A stretch of DNA of 64,000 nt from Nitratireductor pacificus pht-3B (GCF_000300335.1 NZ_AMRM01000001.1:248001-312000), one strand, 5' to 3'. Positions 23,901 to 34,785 are shown, numbered from the stretch's first letter. Program-made: numbers and translations. The notes: generated from the sequence alone by a model not told the origin.

Positions 23901-26900
23901 TCAGCTGCACCCGCTCGTCGCGCCGCAGGTGTCGCACTTTTCGCAGGTGCCGTTGCGCACCATGGTGAAGTTCTGGCACTCCGAACACATGTTGCCCGTA
24001 TAGCCCTGCATGATCGCCTGCTGGCGGCGGTGGCTTTCGACCTTCTTGGCCTCGGCCGCTTCCTCGGCCGCCGCATCGGTGAAGAGCGCGTCGGCGATCT
24101 CCTCCTGGGCGGCTTCCTCGGCCAGTTCCCTGGCCCGTTCCTCGTAGTCGCGGCGGAAGGCGGTGGCTTCCTCCTGGAGTTCGGAGACGGCTGGCTTCAG
24201 CGCGCGCACGGTGGCGCCCGACGAGATGGCGCGGACATTCGACCCGGCATGCGCCGTGGTGGCCGCGACCGTTTCGCCCTTCGGCTCGCCGCCGCCCTTG
24301 CCGGACACGACCTTGAGCGGCGCGCCGCGGGTCAGGCCCTTGGAGAAGGGGGTCGCCTTGCCCTCGGTGATGCCGCGGCCGAGCGCCGTGTTCGTGAAGT
24401 CGCTCGTGTCCACATGGGCGAGGTCGGAACGGCCGAGATAGGAGACGGCCAGCTCGCGGAACACATAGTCGAGGATCGACGTGGCGTTCTTGATGGCGTC
24501 GTTGCCCTGGACCATGCCGGCCGGCTCGAACTTGGTGAAGGTGAAGGCCTCCACATATTCCTCGAGCGGCACGCCATATTGCAGGCCGAGCGAGATGGCG
24601 ATGGCGAAGTTGTTCATCATGGCGCGGAAGGCAGCACCTTCCTTGTGCATGTCGATGAAGATCTCGCCGATGCGCCCGTCGTCGAACTCGCCGGTGCGGA
24701 GATAGACCTTGTGCCCGCCGACCACGGCCTTCTGGGTGTAGCCCTTGCGGCGGTTCGGCAGCTTCTCGCGCTCGCGCACCACCTTCTCGACGATACGCTC
24801 GACGATCTTCTCGGTGACGATCGCGGCCTGGGCGGCGGTCGGCGCGGCGACCAGCTCCTCGACCAGGTCGTCGGCCTCCTCGTCATCGTCGGAGAGCAGC
24901 GCGGCGTTGAGCGGCTGGGAGAGCTTGGAGCCGTCGCGGTAGAGCGCGTTGGCCTTCAGCGCCAGCTTCCAGGACAGCATGTAGGCTTCCTTGCAGTCCT
25001 CAACCGTCGCGTCGTTGGGCATGTTGATGGTCTTGGAGATGGCGCCCGAGATGAAGGGCTGCGCCGCCGCCATCATGCGGATGTGGCTTTCCACCGACAG
25101 ATAGCGCTTGCCGATCTTGCCGCAGGGATTGGCGCAGTCGAAGACGGCGAGATGCTCTTCCTTCAGATGGGGCGCACCCTCGAGCGTCATGGCGCCGCAG
25201 ATGTGGATGTTGGCGGCCTCGATGTCCTTCTTCGAGAAGCCGAGGGCAGGGAGCATCTCGAAAGAGAAATCGTCGAGCTGCTCCTGCGTGAAGCCGAGCG
25301 CGACCTTGCAGAACTCCTCGCCGAGCGTCCACTTGTTGAAGGCGAACTTGATGTCGAAGGCGCTCTTCAGCGCGGTGTTCAGCGCCTCGATCTTCTCGTC
25401 GTCGAAACCCTTGGCCTTCAGCGTGGTCGGATTGATGGCAGGGGCCTGGTTCAGATTGCCGTGGCCGACCGCATAGGCCTCGATCTCGGCGATCTGGGCC
25501 TCGCCATAGCCGAGTGTGCGCAGCGCCTCCGGCACGGCGCGGTTGATGATCTTGAAGTAGCCGCCGCCGGCCAGCTTCTTGAACTTCACCAGCGCGAAGT
25601 CAGGCTCGATGCCGGTCGTGTCGCAGTCCATGACGAGGCCGATCGTGCCCGTCGGCGCGATGACGGTCGCCTGCGCATTGCGGTAGCCGTGCTTCTCGCC
25701 GAGCTCCAGGGCGCGGTCCCAGGCAAGCTTCGCATGCTCGATCAGCGCATCCTGCGGGCAATCCTCGGCCTTCAGCGGCACGGGATTGACTGACAGTCCC
25801 TCATAGCCCTCGGCCTCGCCATGGGCGGCGCGGCGGTGGTTGCGGATGACGCGCAGCATGTGCTCGGCATTGCGCTCATAGTCCGGGAAGGCGCCCAGCT
25901 CGCCGGCCATCTCGGCCGAGGTGGCGTAGGCGACGCCGGTCATGATGGCCGTCAGCGCGCCGCCGATGGCGCGGCCCTCGGGCGAATCGTAGGGGATGCC
26001 CGAGGTCATCAGCAGGCCGCCGATATTGGCGTAGCCGAGGCCCAGCGTGCGGTATTCATAGGAAAGGCGGGCAATCTCCTTGGACGGGAACTGCGCCATC
26101 ATGACGGAGATTTCCAGTACCATGGTCCACAGCCGCACTGTGTGCTCGTAGGCCGCGATGTCGATGGAGCCGTCCTTGTTGCGGTACTGCAGCAGGTTCA
26201 TCGAGGCGAGGTTGCAGGCCGTGTCGTCGAGGAACATGTATTCCGAGCACGGGTTCGAGGCGCGGATCGGACCCGCCGCCGGCGAGGTGTGCCAGTCGTT
26301 CATCGTGGTGTTGTAGTGCAGGCCCGGATCGGCGGACGCCCAGGCGGCGTAGCCGATCTTCTCCCACAGCTCGCGCGCCTTCAGCGTCTTGGCGACCTTG
26401 CCGTCGATGCGGCGGATCAGGTCCCAGTCGCCATCGGTCTCGACGGCGCGCAGGAAATCATCCTTCAGGGAGACGGAATTGTTGGAATTCTGGCCCGAAA
26501 CGGTGAGATAGGCTTCCGAATCCCAGTCCGTGTCGTAGGTCTTGAACTCGATGTCGGTGTAGCCCTGCCGCGCGAACTGGATGACGCGCTTGATGTAGTT
26601 TTCCGGCACGGCGTTGCGCTTGGCGGCCCTGACCTCGCGCTTCAGCGCCGGGTTCTTGGCCGGGTCGAAGCAGTCGTCATTGGCGCCCTCGCAATTGACG
26701 CAGGCCTTCATGATCGCTTCGAGATGCTTCTTGACGATCTTCGAGCCGGTGACGAGGCTCGCCACCTTCTGCTCTTCCTTCACCTTCCAGTCGATATAGG
26801 CCTCGATGTCGGGATGGTCGGCGTCGACCACGACCATCTTGGCGGCGCGGCGCGTGGTGCCGCCTGACTTGATGGCGCCCGCCGCGCGGTCGCCGATCTT

Positions 26901-27674
26901 GAGGAAGGACATCAGGCCCGACGACTTGCCGCCGCCGGAGAGCTTTTCGCCTTCGCCGCGCAGATGCGAGAAATTGGAGCCGGTGCCGGAGCCGTATTTG
27001 AACAGGCGCGCCTCGCGGACCCACAGGTCCATGATGCCGCCTTCGTTGACCAGATCGTCGCCGACGGACTGGATGAAGCAGGCATGGGGCTGCGGATGCT
27101 CATAGGCCGATTTGGATTTCACCAGCTTGCCGGTGAAGGGATCGACATAATGATGGCCCTGGCCGGGGCCGTCGATGCCGTAGGCCCAATGCAGGCCGGT
27201 GTTGAACCATTGCGGCGAGTTGGGCGCGACGCGCTGGGTGGCGAGCATGTAGCACAGCTCGTCCATGAAGGCCTGCGCGTCGGCCTCGGAATCGAAATAG
27301 CCGCCCTTCCAGCCCCAGTAGGTCCAGGTGCCGGCAAGCCGGTTGAAGACCTGCGCCGCGCTGGTCTCGGAACCGTAGCGCTCGTTCTCGGGCAGGTCGG
27401 CGAGGGCCGCCTCGTCGGCCACCGAACGCCACAGGAAGGAGGGAACCGAGTTCTCCTCGACCTTCTTCAGGCGCGCCGGCACGCCGGCCTTGCGGAAATA
27501 TTTCTGCGCCAGGATGTCGCTGGCGACCTGGCTGAACTGCGCCGGGACGTCGATGTTTTCCAGCCGGAAGACGATGGAGCCATCCGGGTTCTTGATCTCG
27601 CTGGTCGCCTTGCGGAACGGGATTTCCGCGTAAGGGCCACGACCTTCCTTGGTGAACCGACGTTCGATGCGCAT
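23901..27674 (-). CDS. nrdJ: Adenosylcobalamin-dependent ribonucleotide reductase (class II)
   Basis: The 1257-aa protein is a full-length class II reductase that makes deoxynucleotides in the cytoplasm with B12 instead of an oxygen-dependent radical subunit. Blocks include [77 protein letters not shown] and a C-terminal cysteine cluster ([22 protein letters not shown]) that probably re-reduces the active site. A GAGGACAAA site precedes the ATG. Two sequences resembling NrdR boxes lie upstream, as expected for control by the dATP-sensing repressor NrdR. With bluB and the corrinoid C1 enzymes it shows heavy B12 use. Confidence 0.96.
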   Translation of the reverse strand: MRIERRFTKEGRGPYAEIPFRKATSEIKNPDGSIVFRLENIDVPAQFSQVASDILAQKYFRKAGVPARLKKVEENSVPSFLWRSVADEAALADLPENERYGSETSAAQVFNRLAGTWTYWGWKGGYFDSEADAQAFMDELCYMLATQRVAPNSPQWFNTGLHWAYGIDGPGQGHHYVDPFTGKLVKSKSAYEHPQPHACFIQSVGDDLVNEGGIMDLWVREARLFKYGSGTGSNFSHLRGEGEKLSGGGKSSGLMSFLKIGDRAAGAIKSGGTTRRAAKMVVVDADHPDIEAYIDWKVKEEQKVASLVTGSKIVKKHLEAIMKACVNCEGANDDCFDPAKNPALKREVRAAKRNAVPENYIKRVIQFARQGYTDIEFKTYDTDWDSEAYLTVSGQNSNNSVSLKDDFLRAVETDGDWDLIRRIDGKVAKTLKARELWEKIGYAAWASADPGLHYNTTMNDWHTSPAAGPIRASNPCSEYMFLDDTACNLASMNLLQYRNKDGSIDIAAYEHTVRLWTMVLEISVMMAQFPSKEIARLSYEYRTLGLGYANIGGLLMTSGIPYDSPEGRAIGGALTAIMTGVAYATSAEMAGELGAFPDYERNAEHMLRVIRNHRRAAHGEAEGYEGLSVNPVPLKAEDCPQDALIEHAKLAWDRALELGEKHGYRNAQATVIAPTGTIGLVMDCDTTGIEPDFALVKFKKLAGGGYFKIINRAVPEALRTLGYGEAQIAEIEAYAVGHGNLNQAPAINPTTLKAKGFDDEKIEALNTALKSAFDIKFAFNKWTLGEEFCKVALGFTQEQLDDFSFEMLPALGFSKKDIEAANIHICGAMTLEGAPHLKEEHLAVFDCANPCGKIGKRYLSVESHIRMMAAAQPFISGAISKTINMPNDATVEDCKEAYMLSWKLALKANALYRDGSKLSQPLNAALLSDDDEEADDLVEELVAAPTAAQAAIVTEKIVERIVEKVVREREKLPNRRKGYTQKAVVGGHKVYLRTGEFDDGRIGEIFIDMHKEGAAFRAMMNNFAIAISLGLQYGVPLEEYVEAFTFTKFEPAGMVQGNDAIKNATSILDYVFRELAVSYLGRSDLAHVDTSDFTNTALGRGITEGKATPFSKGLTRGAPLKVVSGKGGGEPKGETVAATTAHAGSNVRAISSGATVRALKPAVSELQEEATAFRRDYEERARELAEEAAQEEIADALFTDAAAEEAAEAKKVESHRRQQAIMQGYTGNMCSECQNFTMVRNGTCEKCDTCGATSGCS

Positions 27675-27692
27675 TTTGTCCTCTTGCCCCTA

Positions 27693-27708
27693 ATCCCAAA
27701 TATAGTGT
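27693..27708. promoter_or_regulatory. NrdR-like box proximal to nrdJ (degenerate)
   Basis: ATCCCAAATATAGTGT matches the box at 27941 at 13 of 16 positions, with one half-site perfect. It lies about 20 bp upstream of the nrdJ ATG, a position that would block initiation. Confidence 0.5.
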
Positions 27709-27940
27709 CCGCGACGGCAAACGCCTCATCACGATTTTGCCGCGCCGGACGGTTGTCCGCCGACTGCCGTTCGAACGACTGAACGGCTCTCCTGATACCG
27801 AAGGTTGGTGCTTTTCGCGGCGCTTTCGTCCGCTCGAAAAGTCATGATCCACGTTTCCGCAGAACCGCCCCCAACCTGACGCACACGCGACGATAACGTC
27901 ACATAACTTTCACATTATCTGGTATGAATGATATCTGAAT

Positions 27941-27956
27941 ACACTAAATATAGTGT
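27941..27956. promoter_or_regulatory. NrdR box distal to nrdJ (near-perfect palindrome)
   Basis: ACACTAAATATAGTGT fits the known NrdR box pattern (ACA-C-A-AT-TA-T-GTGT type) with both half-sites intact. It lies 267 bp upstream of the nrdJ start codon. Confidence 0.7.
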
Positions 27957-28321
27957 TAACAGCTTCTTTCCACCAGACCGGAAATCCACGCGTCATTCGC
28001 TTTCTTTTCGCGGCGCGAACAGGACCGCTCTGCCCGAAACAGGTTCGGGCAGCCCTTGGAAACTCAAAACAAATCCGGAAAATCGACCAATGCGACGCTT
28101 GGCCAATCGCGCCTTCAGACGCCGGCGCAAAATCCATAAAAAGCGACTCGCCGCCGCCCGTCAAGCTATCGTTCCTGGTTGATTTATGACCGCAAGATGT
28201 TGTGTGTGTGCGGTGTGAATAATGGGGATGGCTTCCGACCGGGCTTGCGTCTCACGGAACCCGCCAATCCTCCGCCTTTCGGCTGTGCGATGCTCCGCCG
28301 AGGATCCGGGGAGCGGGCGGG

Positions 28322-29857
28322 TCAGACCATCAGATCGAGCACGAGGTAGATGCCGGCCGACAGGAGTGCCGCGGCGGGAACAGTCGTCACCCAGGCGGCG
28401 ACGATGGTGCGCACGTGGACGCGGCGCACCAGCTTGCGCCGGGCGATCTCCTCGCGGGAGGTGTTCTGCAGCTCCAGCTCTTCCTCGTCCTCGGGGGACA
28501 CGCCGCCATTCTTCCTGAACTCGACACCCTTGCGCTCGAGGTAGGCGCGGCGGCGCTTGGAATGGGCCGTGTACCACTCGCGGAAGAAGCCGACGCCGAA
28601 GATCGCGCCGACGGCGGTGTGGGTCGAACTGATCGGCAGTCCCAGGGCGGAGGCGATGATGACCGTGATTGCGGCCGACAGGGCGACGCAGAAGGCGCGC
28701 ATCGGGTTGAGCTTGGTGATCTGCTCGCCGACCATGCGGATCAGCTTGGGGCCGAACAGGACCAGGCCGAGCGAGATGCCGGCGGCACCGATCACCATTA
28801 CCCAGAAGGGGATCACGACCGTCGCATTGACGGTGCTCTCATTGGCGGTGAAGACGATCGCGGCCAGCGGACCGACCGCATTCGCCACGTCGTTGGCGCC
28901 ATGAGCGAAGGAGAGCAGGGCGGCGGAAATCACCAGCGGCAGCTTGAACAGGCGGCGCAGGGACTGGTTGCGGTTCTCGAGCCCTTCGGACTGGCGGCGC
29001 ACCAGGATATGCGCGAAGACCCATGTGACCGCAAAGAAGGCGAGGCCGACAAGCGCCGTTCCGAGGCCGCTGATGGTGATGACCCGGCTGAGGCCCTTGG
29101 TCGTCAGATAGGTGGCGAAGGCGCCGGCCATGACGGCGATCAGCAGGGGCACCCAGCGGCGGGCGGCCGAGATCTTGTCGTCCTGATAGATGATGGCCGT
29201 CTTGATGAAGGCCAGGAACAGGGCGGCGACCACACCGCCGATGACCGGGGAGACGACCCAGCTCGCGGCGATCTGCATCATGGTCGGCCAGTCGACCGAG
29301 GCAAATCCGGCGGCGGCGATGCCGGCGCCGACCACGCCGCCGACCACGGAATGGGTGGTCGAGACGGGAGCGCCGATCCAGGTCGCCAGGTTGATCCACA
29401 GCGCCGAGGAGATGAGCGCCGCCATCATCGCCCGGATGAAGGCTTCCGGCGTTCCGACGGCCGCCGGATCGATGATGCCCTTGGAGATGGTTCCAACAAC
29501 CTCGCCGCCGGCGATCAACGCGCCGGCGCTCTCGAAAACAGCGGCGATCAATAAAGCGCCGCCGAGGCTCATCGCCTTGGCGCCGACCGCGGGGCCGACA
29601 TTGTTGGCGACGTCATTGGCGCCGATGTTGAGCGCCATGTAGGCGCCGATCGCGGCGGCGGCGATGATGATGATGGCGCCGGGCTCGCCGGCCACGTAGG
29701 TCGCGGCGAAGATCGCGGCCAGCGCCAGGAACAGAAGGCCGAGCCCCGGCGCAACGAGGCCGCGGGCAACAGTGCTCGTGGCTTCCTCCACATGGACGAG
29801 CTTGTCAAGGTCCTTGTCGAGCGTCTGCTTGCGCGGCGTCGCTGCTGTATCGGTCAT
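28322..29857 (-). CDS. Inorganic phosphate transporter (PiT family)
   Basis: The 511-aa inner-membrane protein has about 11 hydrophobic segments and the two duplicated PiT signatures: GANDVANNVGPAVGAKAM in the N-terminal half and GANDVANAVGPLAAIV in the C-terminal half. It imports phosphate as a metal-phosphate complex driven by protons. The N-terminal 45 residues are charged and cytoplasmic; a charged loop near residue 460 (RRRAYLERKGVEFRK) resembles large alphaproteobacterial forms. The ATG at 29857 was chosen because the longer frame to 29914 begins with an Arg-rich segment unlike the family. Confidence 0.92.
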   Translation of the reverse strand: MTDTAATPRKQTLDKDLDKLVHVEEATSTVARGLVAPGLGLLFLALAAIFAATYVAGEPGAIIIIAAAAIGAYMALNIGANDVANNVGPAVGAKAMSLGGALLIAAVFESAGALIAGGEVVGTISKGIIDPAAVGTPEAFIRAMMAALISSALWINLATWIGAPVSTTHSVVGGVVGAGIAAAGFASVDWPTMMQIAASWVVSPVIGGVVAALFLAFIKTAIIYQDDKISAARRWVPLLIAVMAGAFATYLTTKGLSRVITISGLGTALVGLAFFAVTWVFAHILVRRQSEGLENRNQSLRRLFKLPLVISAALLSFAHGANDVANAVGPLAAIVFTANESTVNATVVIPFWVMVIGAAGISLGLVLFGPKLIRMVGEQITKLNPMRAFCVALSAAITVIIASALGLPISSTHTAVGAIFGVGFFREWYTAHSKRRRAYLERKGVEFRKNGGVSPEDEEELELQNTSREEIARRKLVRRVHVRTIVAAWVTTVPAAALLSAGIYLVLDLMV

Positions 29858-29974
29858 GCCATATCCACTCTGCGACCGGCGCGGCACACCAACAGTCCGG
29901 CGCGGCGTCAACAATGATCACGGGTTAGGTAACAAAGGCGGCTACGGCAAGCACCGACCGGAAAAACAGAAGCC

Positions 29975-30448
29975 TTAGGCGGCGATTTCCCGTGGATTGT
30001 CGGCAAAACGAAGCAGCAGTTCCGCCAGATCAGGCTCGTCGACGAGCGCCGCCGCATCGCGCGCGGCAAACCACTGGCGGGTGCGGCGCTTGCGCTCCGG
30101 CCACTTCGCCAGTTCGCGGGTCACTTCCAGCGGCACGATGGCGACCTCGCAGCGCCATTCGACGCCCGAGCCGCGCAGCTTGCTGTAGTAGAAGCGGCCG
30201 ATCTCCCTGGCATGGGCGCGGCCCTTGATGCCGGCTTCCTCGCGCGCCTCGCGCACCGCCGCCTCGGAGAGCGATTCCGCGCCCTCCGGCCAGCCTTTCG
30301 GAAGAACCCAGCGGCCCGTGTCACGGCTCGTGACCAGGAGAATCTCGATGCGCCCACCGGTTGCCGACCTGCGCCATGGCAGGGCCGCAGCCTGAACGCG
30401 GCGTGGATTGCCGCCGAACAGACGCCGGACCTTTTCGGTCAGCCGCAT
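29975..30448 (-). CDS. Nudix hydrolase
   Basis: The 157-aa protein has a perfect Nudix box from Gly52: GWPEGAESLSEAAVREARE then EAG, with Glu58, Arg66, Glu67, Glu70, Glu71 and Gly73 in place. WRRSATGGRIEILLVTSRDTGRWVLPKG precedes it. This resembles diphosphoinositol-polyphosphate-type or NTP-cleaving Nudix enzymes; substrate is unknown. It stands alone, 117 bp downstream of nothing on its own strand. Confidence 0.9.
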   Translation of the reverse strand: MRLTEKVRRLFGGNPRRVQAAALPWRRSATGGRIEILLVTSRDTGRWVLPKGWPEGAESLSEAAVREAREEAGIKGRAHAREIGRFYYSKLRGSGVEWRCEVAIVPLEVTRELAKWPERKRRTRQWFAARDAAALVDEPDLAELLLRFADNPREIAA

Positions 30449-30641
30449 GCGTGTGCAGTGACTGATAATCGCACTTCTCCTTCGTTCCGGGTTCGCACCC
30501 GGAGTTTAGCTGCCGCCTCAACTTCCTGTTTTACGTTGTCTTACGCGGTCGGCGAGAGCAAAGGCCTCTGTCCGAGCGTAGGCCGCGACTCAAATTACCG
30601 CTCGGCCCGTGCGCACACAAATAGTCATTCCTGATGAAGAA

Positions 30642-31385
30642 TCAACTGTTTGATGCAAGATTTGTGCGTTCGAGCGCCTGTGAAAGCGGATCGGCCGAGG
30701 CGCCCCAGGCCTCGTCGTGAACGAGCGCGGCGAGCGGGGTGCGCCTGCGCCAGCCGCGCTGCTCGAGCTCGGGGCGGTCAAAAAATCCGCTGACGCGCCC
30801 GACACACAGATATCCGACGAGACGGATGCGGTCTGGAATGCCGAGCGCCGCCTTGACGCGCGCCGGATCGAGAATGCTGACCCAGCCGATGCCGATGCCC
30901 TCGGCGCGCGCGGCAAGCCATAAGTTCTGGATGGCGCAGACCGTGCTGAAGAGGTCCGTGTCTCGCATATGGGTGGCACCAAGCACCACCGGTCCGCCAC
31001 GTTCGGGATCGCTGGTGACGCAGATGTTGAGCGGGGCGGAGGTGATGCCCTCGAGCTTGAGCGCCCTGTATTGCGACCGCTTTTCCGCGGGAAACAGGGC
31101 TGCGGCCTCTTCGTTCGCTTCGCGGAAGATGTCGACGATGCGCCGGCGGGTTTCGAGGCTGCGCACGATGACGAAGTCCCACGGCTGGGACAGTCCGACC
31201 GACGGAGCGTGATGGGCGGCGGAAAGCAGACGGGCCAGCGTGGCGTCGTCGATCGGGTCCGGCAGGAATTCAGCGCGCACATCACGGCGTGTGGCAATGG
31301 CCCGATAGACCGCTCTCCGATCCGCTTCGGCGAAGGGATCGCCGGGTTGCAGGCCGTGGTCGGACGCCGCCGGCTGGTCCGTCAT
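30642..31385 (-). CDS. bluB: 5,6-dimethylbenzimidazole synthase
   Basis: The 247-aa nitroreductase-fold protein matches BluB, which destroys reduced FMN to make the lower ligand of cobalamin. Key parts are FRRDVRAEFLPDPIDD-like opening (RRDVRAEFLPDPIDDATLAR), APSVGLSQPWDFVIV, FSTVCAIQNLWLAARAEGIGIGWVSI and LVGYLCVGRV. It begins 48 bp after the gpt stop on the same strand. Local use of its product is clear: the window also encodes a B12-dependent reductase and corrinoid methyltransferase proteins. Confidence 0.93.
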   Translation of the reverse strand: MTDQPAASDHGLQPGDPFAEADRRAVYRAIATRRDVRAEFLPDPIDDATLARLLSAAHHAPSVGLSQPWDFVIVRSLETRRRIVDIFREANEEAAALFPAEKRSQYRALKLEGITSAPLNICVTSDPERGGPVVLGATHMRDTDLFSTVCAIQNLWLAARAEGIGIGWVSILDPARVKAALGIPDRIRLVGYLCVGRVSGFFDRPELEQRGWRRRTPLAALVHDEAWGASADPLSQALERTNLASNS

Positions 31386-31433
31386 GCTGGTCTCTCCTGC
31401 GATGGGCCTGTGGCGCGATCCCCGGACGGCTGC

Positions 31434-31931
31434 TCAGCCGCGTTCCTTTTCGGAAATCGGCTTCTGGTAGGAAAAGCCCATGTCCCACGGGAAGTAGATC
31501 CAGGTGTCCTGGGAGACCTCCGTGACGAAGGTGTCGACCAGCGGGCGTCCCTTCGGCTTGGCATAGATGGTCGCGAAATGCGCCCTGGGCATCATGGCGC
31601 GGACGATGGCCGCCGTCTTGCCGGTATCCGTCAGATCGTCGACGATCAGGACGCCCTCGCCATCATTCTCCAGAAGTGCGGGATTGACCTCCTTCAGAAC
31701 CCGGAGCTCACCCTGCTCGGAATAGTCGTGATAGGACGCCACGCAGACCGTCTCGATCAGGCGGATGCCGAGTTCGCGCGAGATCACGGCCGCCGGCACC
31801 AGTCCGCCGCGCGTGATGCAGACCATGGCTTTCCACTCGCCGTTGACGCCGGACAGGCGCCAGGCGAGCGCACGGGCATCACGGTGAAACTGGTCCCAGG
31901 AGACGGGGAAGGCTTTTTCGGGAAGGGACAT
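31434..31931 (-). CDS. gpt: Xanthine phosphoribosyltransferase
   Basis: The 165-aa enzyme has the PRPP-binding motif [13 protein letters not shown] and matches Gpt (XGPRT) in length and in [21 protein letters not shown]-like sequence ([15 protein letters not shown]). It salvages xanthine and guanine. I chose ATG at 31931 ([20 protein letters not shown]), the normal Gpt start. It is followed by bluB and preceded by the stress-protein gene after 138 bp. Confidence 0.93.
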   Translation of the reverse strand: MSLPEKAFPVSWDQFHRDARALAWRLSGVNGEWKAMVCITRGGLVPAAVISRELGIRLIETVCVASYHDYSEQGELRVLKEVNPALLENDGEGVLIVDDLTDTGKTAAIVRAMMPRAHFATIYAKPKGRPLVDTFVTEVSQDTWIYFPWDMGFSYQKPISEKERG

Positions 31932-32069
31932 CGGCAACGCACTCCGCAAATGGCGCCTCTGCGCCAGGGCTGGGGCGCCGCAGCGCCGAGACGGGAATGC
32001 GCGGTGAATTAGCCGGAAATGGATGCCGAGCGCAAGCCCGGCATCGGATGATCGGCGTGGAAGCCTGCG

Positions 32070-32912
32070 TCAATGCGCCATCAGGGTCGGCACGGTCATC
32101 GACTGCAGGATGGTGCGCGTCGCGCCGCCGAAGACGAATTCCCTGAGGCGGGAGCGGCCGAATGCGCCCATCACGAGAAGATCGGCGCCGGTGTCCGCGA
32201 TGCGGTTGTCGATCGCCTCACCATGCGACACGCCGCCGGAACTTTCCACTTTCACCGTCACGTCGATGCCGTGGCGGGCAAGCGCGGCGGCAATCGCCGT
32301 TCCGGCCATCTCCGCGTCGCGTCGTGGCGTGTCGCGCGGATCGACGCACAGGACCTCGACGCTGTCGGCCTCCTTCATGAACGGCAGGGCGTCGAAGGCG
32401 GCGCGCGCCGCCTGGCGACTGCCGTTCCAGGCCAGCAGAACCTTCTTGAATTGGGCGGACCGGGCCTTGCGCACATAGGGCACGAGCAATACCGGCCGGC
32501 CTGTTTCGAACAGCAGGGCCTCGACATTCGCCGCCATGCTGGAGGTGGCGTCCGGATCGGTCTGCTGGGCGACGACCAGATCGGCGCTGCGGGCGCTTTC
32601 GATGCCGGAAATCGCGGAATCCCCGGACACGCTGTCGAAGCCGCGCCACTCGTTGGCGACGCCCTCTATGCGGGCCCGTTCACTGAATAGCTGGCGGATG
32701 ACGGCATGCCGCCGGCCGGTTTCTTCCTGCATGTCGATGCTGAGATCGACGACCGGACCGCCCATCGGCGAGGCCATCACCATCGGCAACGCCTCGGCGT
32801 GCAGCCCGATCACATGGCTGTCGTGAAGGGCGGCCAGCGGCAGCGCCAGGTCGAGGACGCGCGATGCATCGGCCTCGCTCTGGAGAATGGCAAGGATCGT
32901 CTTGTAGCTCAT
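32070..32912 (-). CDS. Universal stress protein with two Usp domains
   Basis: The 280-aa protein contains two UspA-type domains, residues about 1-140 and 155-280. The second ends with the nucleotide-binding signature LLVMGAFGRSRLREFVFGGATRTIL (GX2GX9GS/T-like). Such proteins bind ATP or are dimeric stress factors. AAGGAGG lies just before ATG at 32912. It follows the CinA-like gene by 75 bp on the same strand, so the two may share a message. Confidence 0.9.
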   Translation of the reverse strand: MSYKTILAILQSEADASRVLDLALPLAALHDSHVIGLHAEALPMVMASPMGGPVVDLSIDMQEETGRRHAVIRQLFSERARIEGVANEWRGFDSVSGDSAISGIESARSADLVVAQQTDPDATSSMAANVEALLFETGRPVLLVPYVRKARSAQFKKVLLAWNGSRQAARAAFDALPFMKEADSVEVLCVDPRDTPRRDAEMAGTAIAAALARHGIDVTVKVESSGGVSHGEAIDNRIADTGADLLVMGAFGRSRLREFVFGGATRTILQSMTVPTLMAH

Positions 32913-32987
32913 ATCTGCCTCCTTGAAGGACGAAAGCGGCAACCGGCGGCACTGTAATACGGCAGCTCCGGCGCGCTTTGCGCCAGA

Positions 32988-33740
32988 TCAACGGGCGAGG
33001 GGTTGTTTGGGTTGCAGGGTCTCGAGCATTGATTCCACCGCGCCGGCCGCCGCCGCCAGTTTCTCGTGGGAACGCGAGCGGACCACGATCTCCGTCCAGA
33101 ACGTGCCGTCCTGGTATTTTGGATAGGAGCCGATGATGGTTTCCGGATTGGACGCCTGGATATCGCCGAGCGGACCGCCGATGGCGCCTTCGGGAAGGGA
33201 TGACGGTATGGTGCGGGAGATGAGTTTGGCGCCCGTTTCCAGCGTCGGCACGACCGTATCCAGCATGGCCTGGAAGATCGCCGGCACGCCGGCCATCACG
33301 TAGACGTTCCCGATGCGGAAGCCGGGCGCGACGGAGACCGGATTGTCGATGTGCTCGGCGCCCTCCGGCATGCGCGCCATGCGCTTCCTGGCATCGGAGA
33401 ACGCGATGCCACGCGTGGCATAGTGCTGTTCCAGGAGCGTGTAGGCTTTCCGGTCGTATCCGCACGGCACGCCGAAGGCATGGGCGACGGAATCGGCGGT
33501 GATGTCGTCGTGCGTCGGGCCGATGCCGCCTGTCGTGAAGACATAGGTGTTGCGGAGCCGAAGCTGGTTGATCGCCTCGGCGATGGCGTCGCGGTCGTCC
33601 GAAACCACGCGAACCTCTTTCAGGTCGATGCCGACGGCCGTCAGAATGTCGGCCAGGTGACCGATATTGCGGTCCTTGGTGCGGCCGGAGAGGATTTCGT
33701 CGCCGATCACCACCATCGCAGCGGTCACAATCTTGCTCAT
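32988..33740 (-). CDS. CinA-like competence/damage-inducible domain protein (MoCF-biosynthesis fold)
   Basis: The 250-aa protein has the molybdopterin-binding/CinA N-terminal fold: AMVVIGDEILSGRTKDRN, FTTGGIGPTHDDITADSVA and VYVMAGVPAIFQAML. It lacks the C-terminal deamidase domain of full CinA, which is usual for this alphaproteobacterial form. The family may remove oxidised or pyridine-type nucleotides, but the role is unsettled. ATG at 33740 gives the family-typical start MSKIVTAAMVVIGDE. Confidence 0.88.
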   Translation of the reverse strand: MSKIVTAAMVVIGDEILSGRTKDRNIGHLADILTAVGIDLKEVRVVSDDRDAIAEAINQLRLRNTYVFTTGGIGPTHDDITADSVAHAFGVPCGYDRKAYTLLEQHYATRGIAFSDARKRMARMPEGAEHIDNPVSVAPGFRIGNVYVMAGVPAIFQAMLDTVVPTLETGAKLISRTIPSSLPEGAIGGPLGDIQASNPETIIGSYPKYQDGTFWTEIVVRSRSHEKLAAAAGAVESMLETLQPKQPLAR

Positions 33741-33922
33741 CGCCCATCGGTCTCCTTTGAACGGTCGAGAGATAGACCCGTGCACCGGGCAGGGCAATGG
33801 GTCGAAAACAGTGAACAGTGTGTCGGCCCTGCGGCGGTTTCAGACGAGGGGATTCCCCACTAGCTATGTTTCGGCTGCCGCAAGGCGGTCTCGACAGAAG
33901 CAACTCGCACGGAGCAAAACCG

Positions 33923-34522
33923 ATGAGCAAGATCCTGGTTCTTTACTATTCAAGCTGGGGCCATATGGAAGCGATGGCTCGGGCAGCGGCCGAAGGCGCG
34001 CGCGAAGCGGGCGCCGACGTGACGGTCAAGCGCGTGCCGGAACTCGTCCCCGACGAGGTCGCCCGCAAGGCCCATTACAAGCTCGACCAGGACGCCCCCG
34101 TGGCCGACCCGCTGGAACTGGCAGACTATGACGGCTTCATCTTCGGCGTATCGACGCGCTACGGCATGATGGCCGCCCAGATCAAGAATTTCCTCGACCA
34201 GACCGGCCCGCTCTGGGCCGAGGGCAAGCTGATCGACAAGCCGGCGACGGTGATGTCCTCGACGGCGACCCAGCACGGCGGCGCCGAGCTGGCACTGGCC
34301 ACGACGCAGCTCGCCCTGCAACATCACGGAATGTTGATTGTGCCACTTTCCTACGCCTATCAGGACCAGATGGGCAACGACACGGTTCGCGGCGGCGCGC
34401 CTTACGGCATGACCACGACGACGAATGGCGACGGCTCGCGGATGCCCTCCGAACAGGAGCTGGAAGGCGCGAAATTCCAAGGCAAGCGGCTCGCGGAGAT
34501 CACCGCCCGGCTCACCCGCTGA
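33923..34522 (+). CDS. wrbA: NAD(P)H:quinone oxidoreductase, type IV
   Basis: The 199-aa flavodoxin-like protein matches WrbA in length and in [18 protein letters not shown] (FMN phosphate loop), [22 protein letters not shown] and [10 protein letters not shown]. It reduces quinones by two electrons to prevent redox cycling. GGAGCAAAACCG lies before the ATG. It is divergent from the CinA-like gene. Confidence 0.94.
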   Translation: MSKILVLYYSSWGHMEAMARAAAEGAREAGADVTVKRVPELVPDEVARKAHYKLDQDAPVADPLELADYDGFIFGVSTRYGMMAAQIKNFLDQTGPLWAEGKLIDKPATVMSSTATQHGGAELALATTQLALQHHGMLIVPLSYAYQDQMGNDTVRGGAPYGMTTTTNGDGSRMPSEQELEGAKFQGKRLAEITARLTR

Positions 34523-34664
34523 CAGGCCGCCAGGCTTCCTCGGGCAGGATGCGGGCGGGCCACGGAGCACCCGCATCGCGCGCCCTCCTGTACATGCGTA
34601 TTTTCTGACGAACATGCGTATCCCGCTTGATCGCGCGCGGTTCTGCGGCTAGTCGTTGCCCCGA

Positions 34665-34750
34665 GCGGACGTGGCGAAATTGGTAGACGCAAGGGACTTA
34701 AAATTCCTCGATCCTAGATCGTGCGGGTTCGATCCCCGCCGTCCGCACCA
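34665..34750 (+). tRNA. tRNA-Leu (UAA)
   Basis: An 86-nt cloverleaf with acceptor stem GCGGACG / CGTCCGC, discriminator A and encoded CCA. The anticodon loop CTTAAAA reads UAA. A long variable arm (CCTCGATCCTAGATCGTGCGG) and GGTTCGATCC T-loop are present, as required for tRNA-Leu. No integrase or flanking att duplication was seen. Confidence 0.95.
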
Positions 34751-34785
34751 GCACAACACATAGTTGAAGATCCCCGGCGGTTCCT

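Larger units (their letters stand above)
27675..28321. other. Long upstream region of nrdJ
   Basis: About 650 bp with no convincing gene. The first 300 bp upstream of nrdJ hold two NrdR-like boxes and an AT-rich patch around 27900-27960. Open frames of up to 85 codons on both strands in 27910-28190 have no family match or ribosome site. No cobalamin riboswitch was recognised. Confidence 0.6.

Noticed and set aside
24030-26867. Long + strand open frames opposite nrdJ
   Set aside because: Same shadow effect; the minus strand encodes an intact ribonucleotide reductase throughout.
27675-28321. Cobalamin riboswitch or small gene upstream of nrdJ
   Set aside because: No cobalamin-box-like sequence was recognised, and the short open frames lack ribosome sites and family matches; the region is explained better by NrdR control.
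34665-34750. tRNA-Leu as an integration site for a genomic island
   Set aside because: No integrase gene and no repeat of the tRNA 3' end were seen in the window; flanking genes are ordinary core genes.
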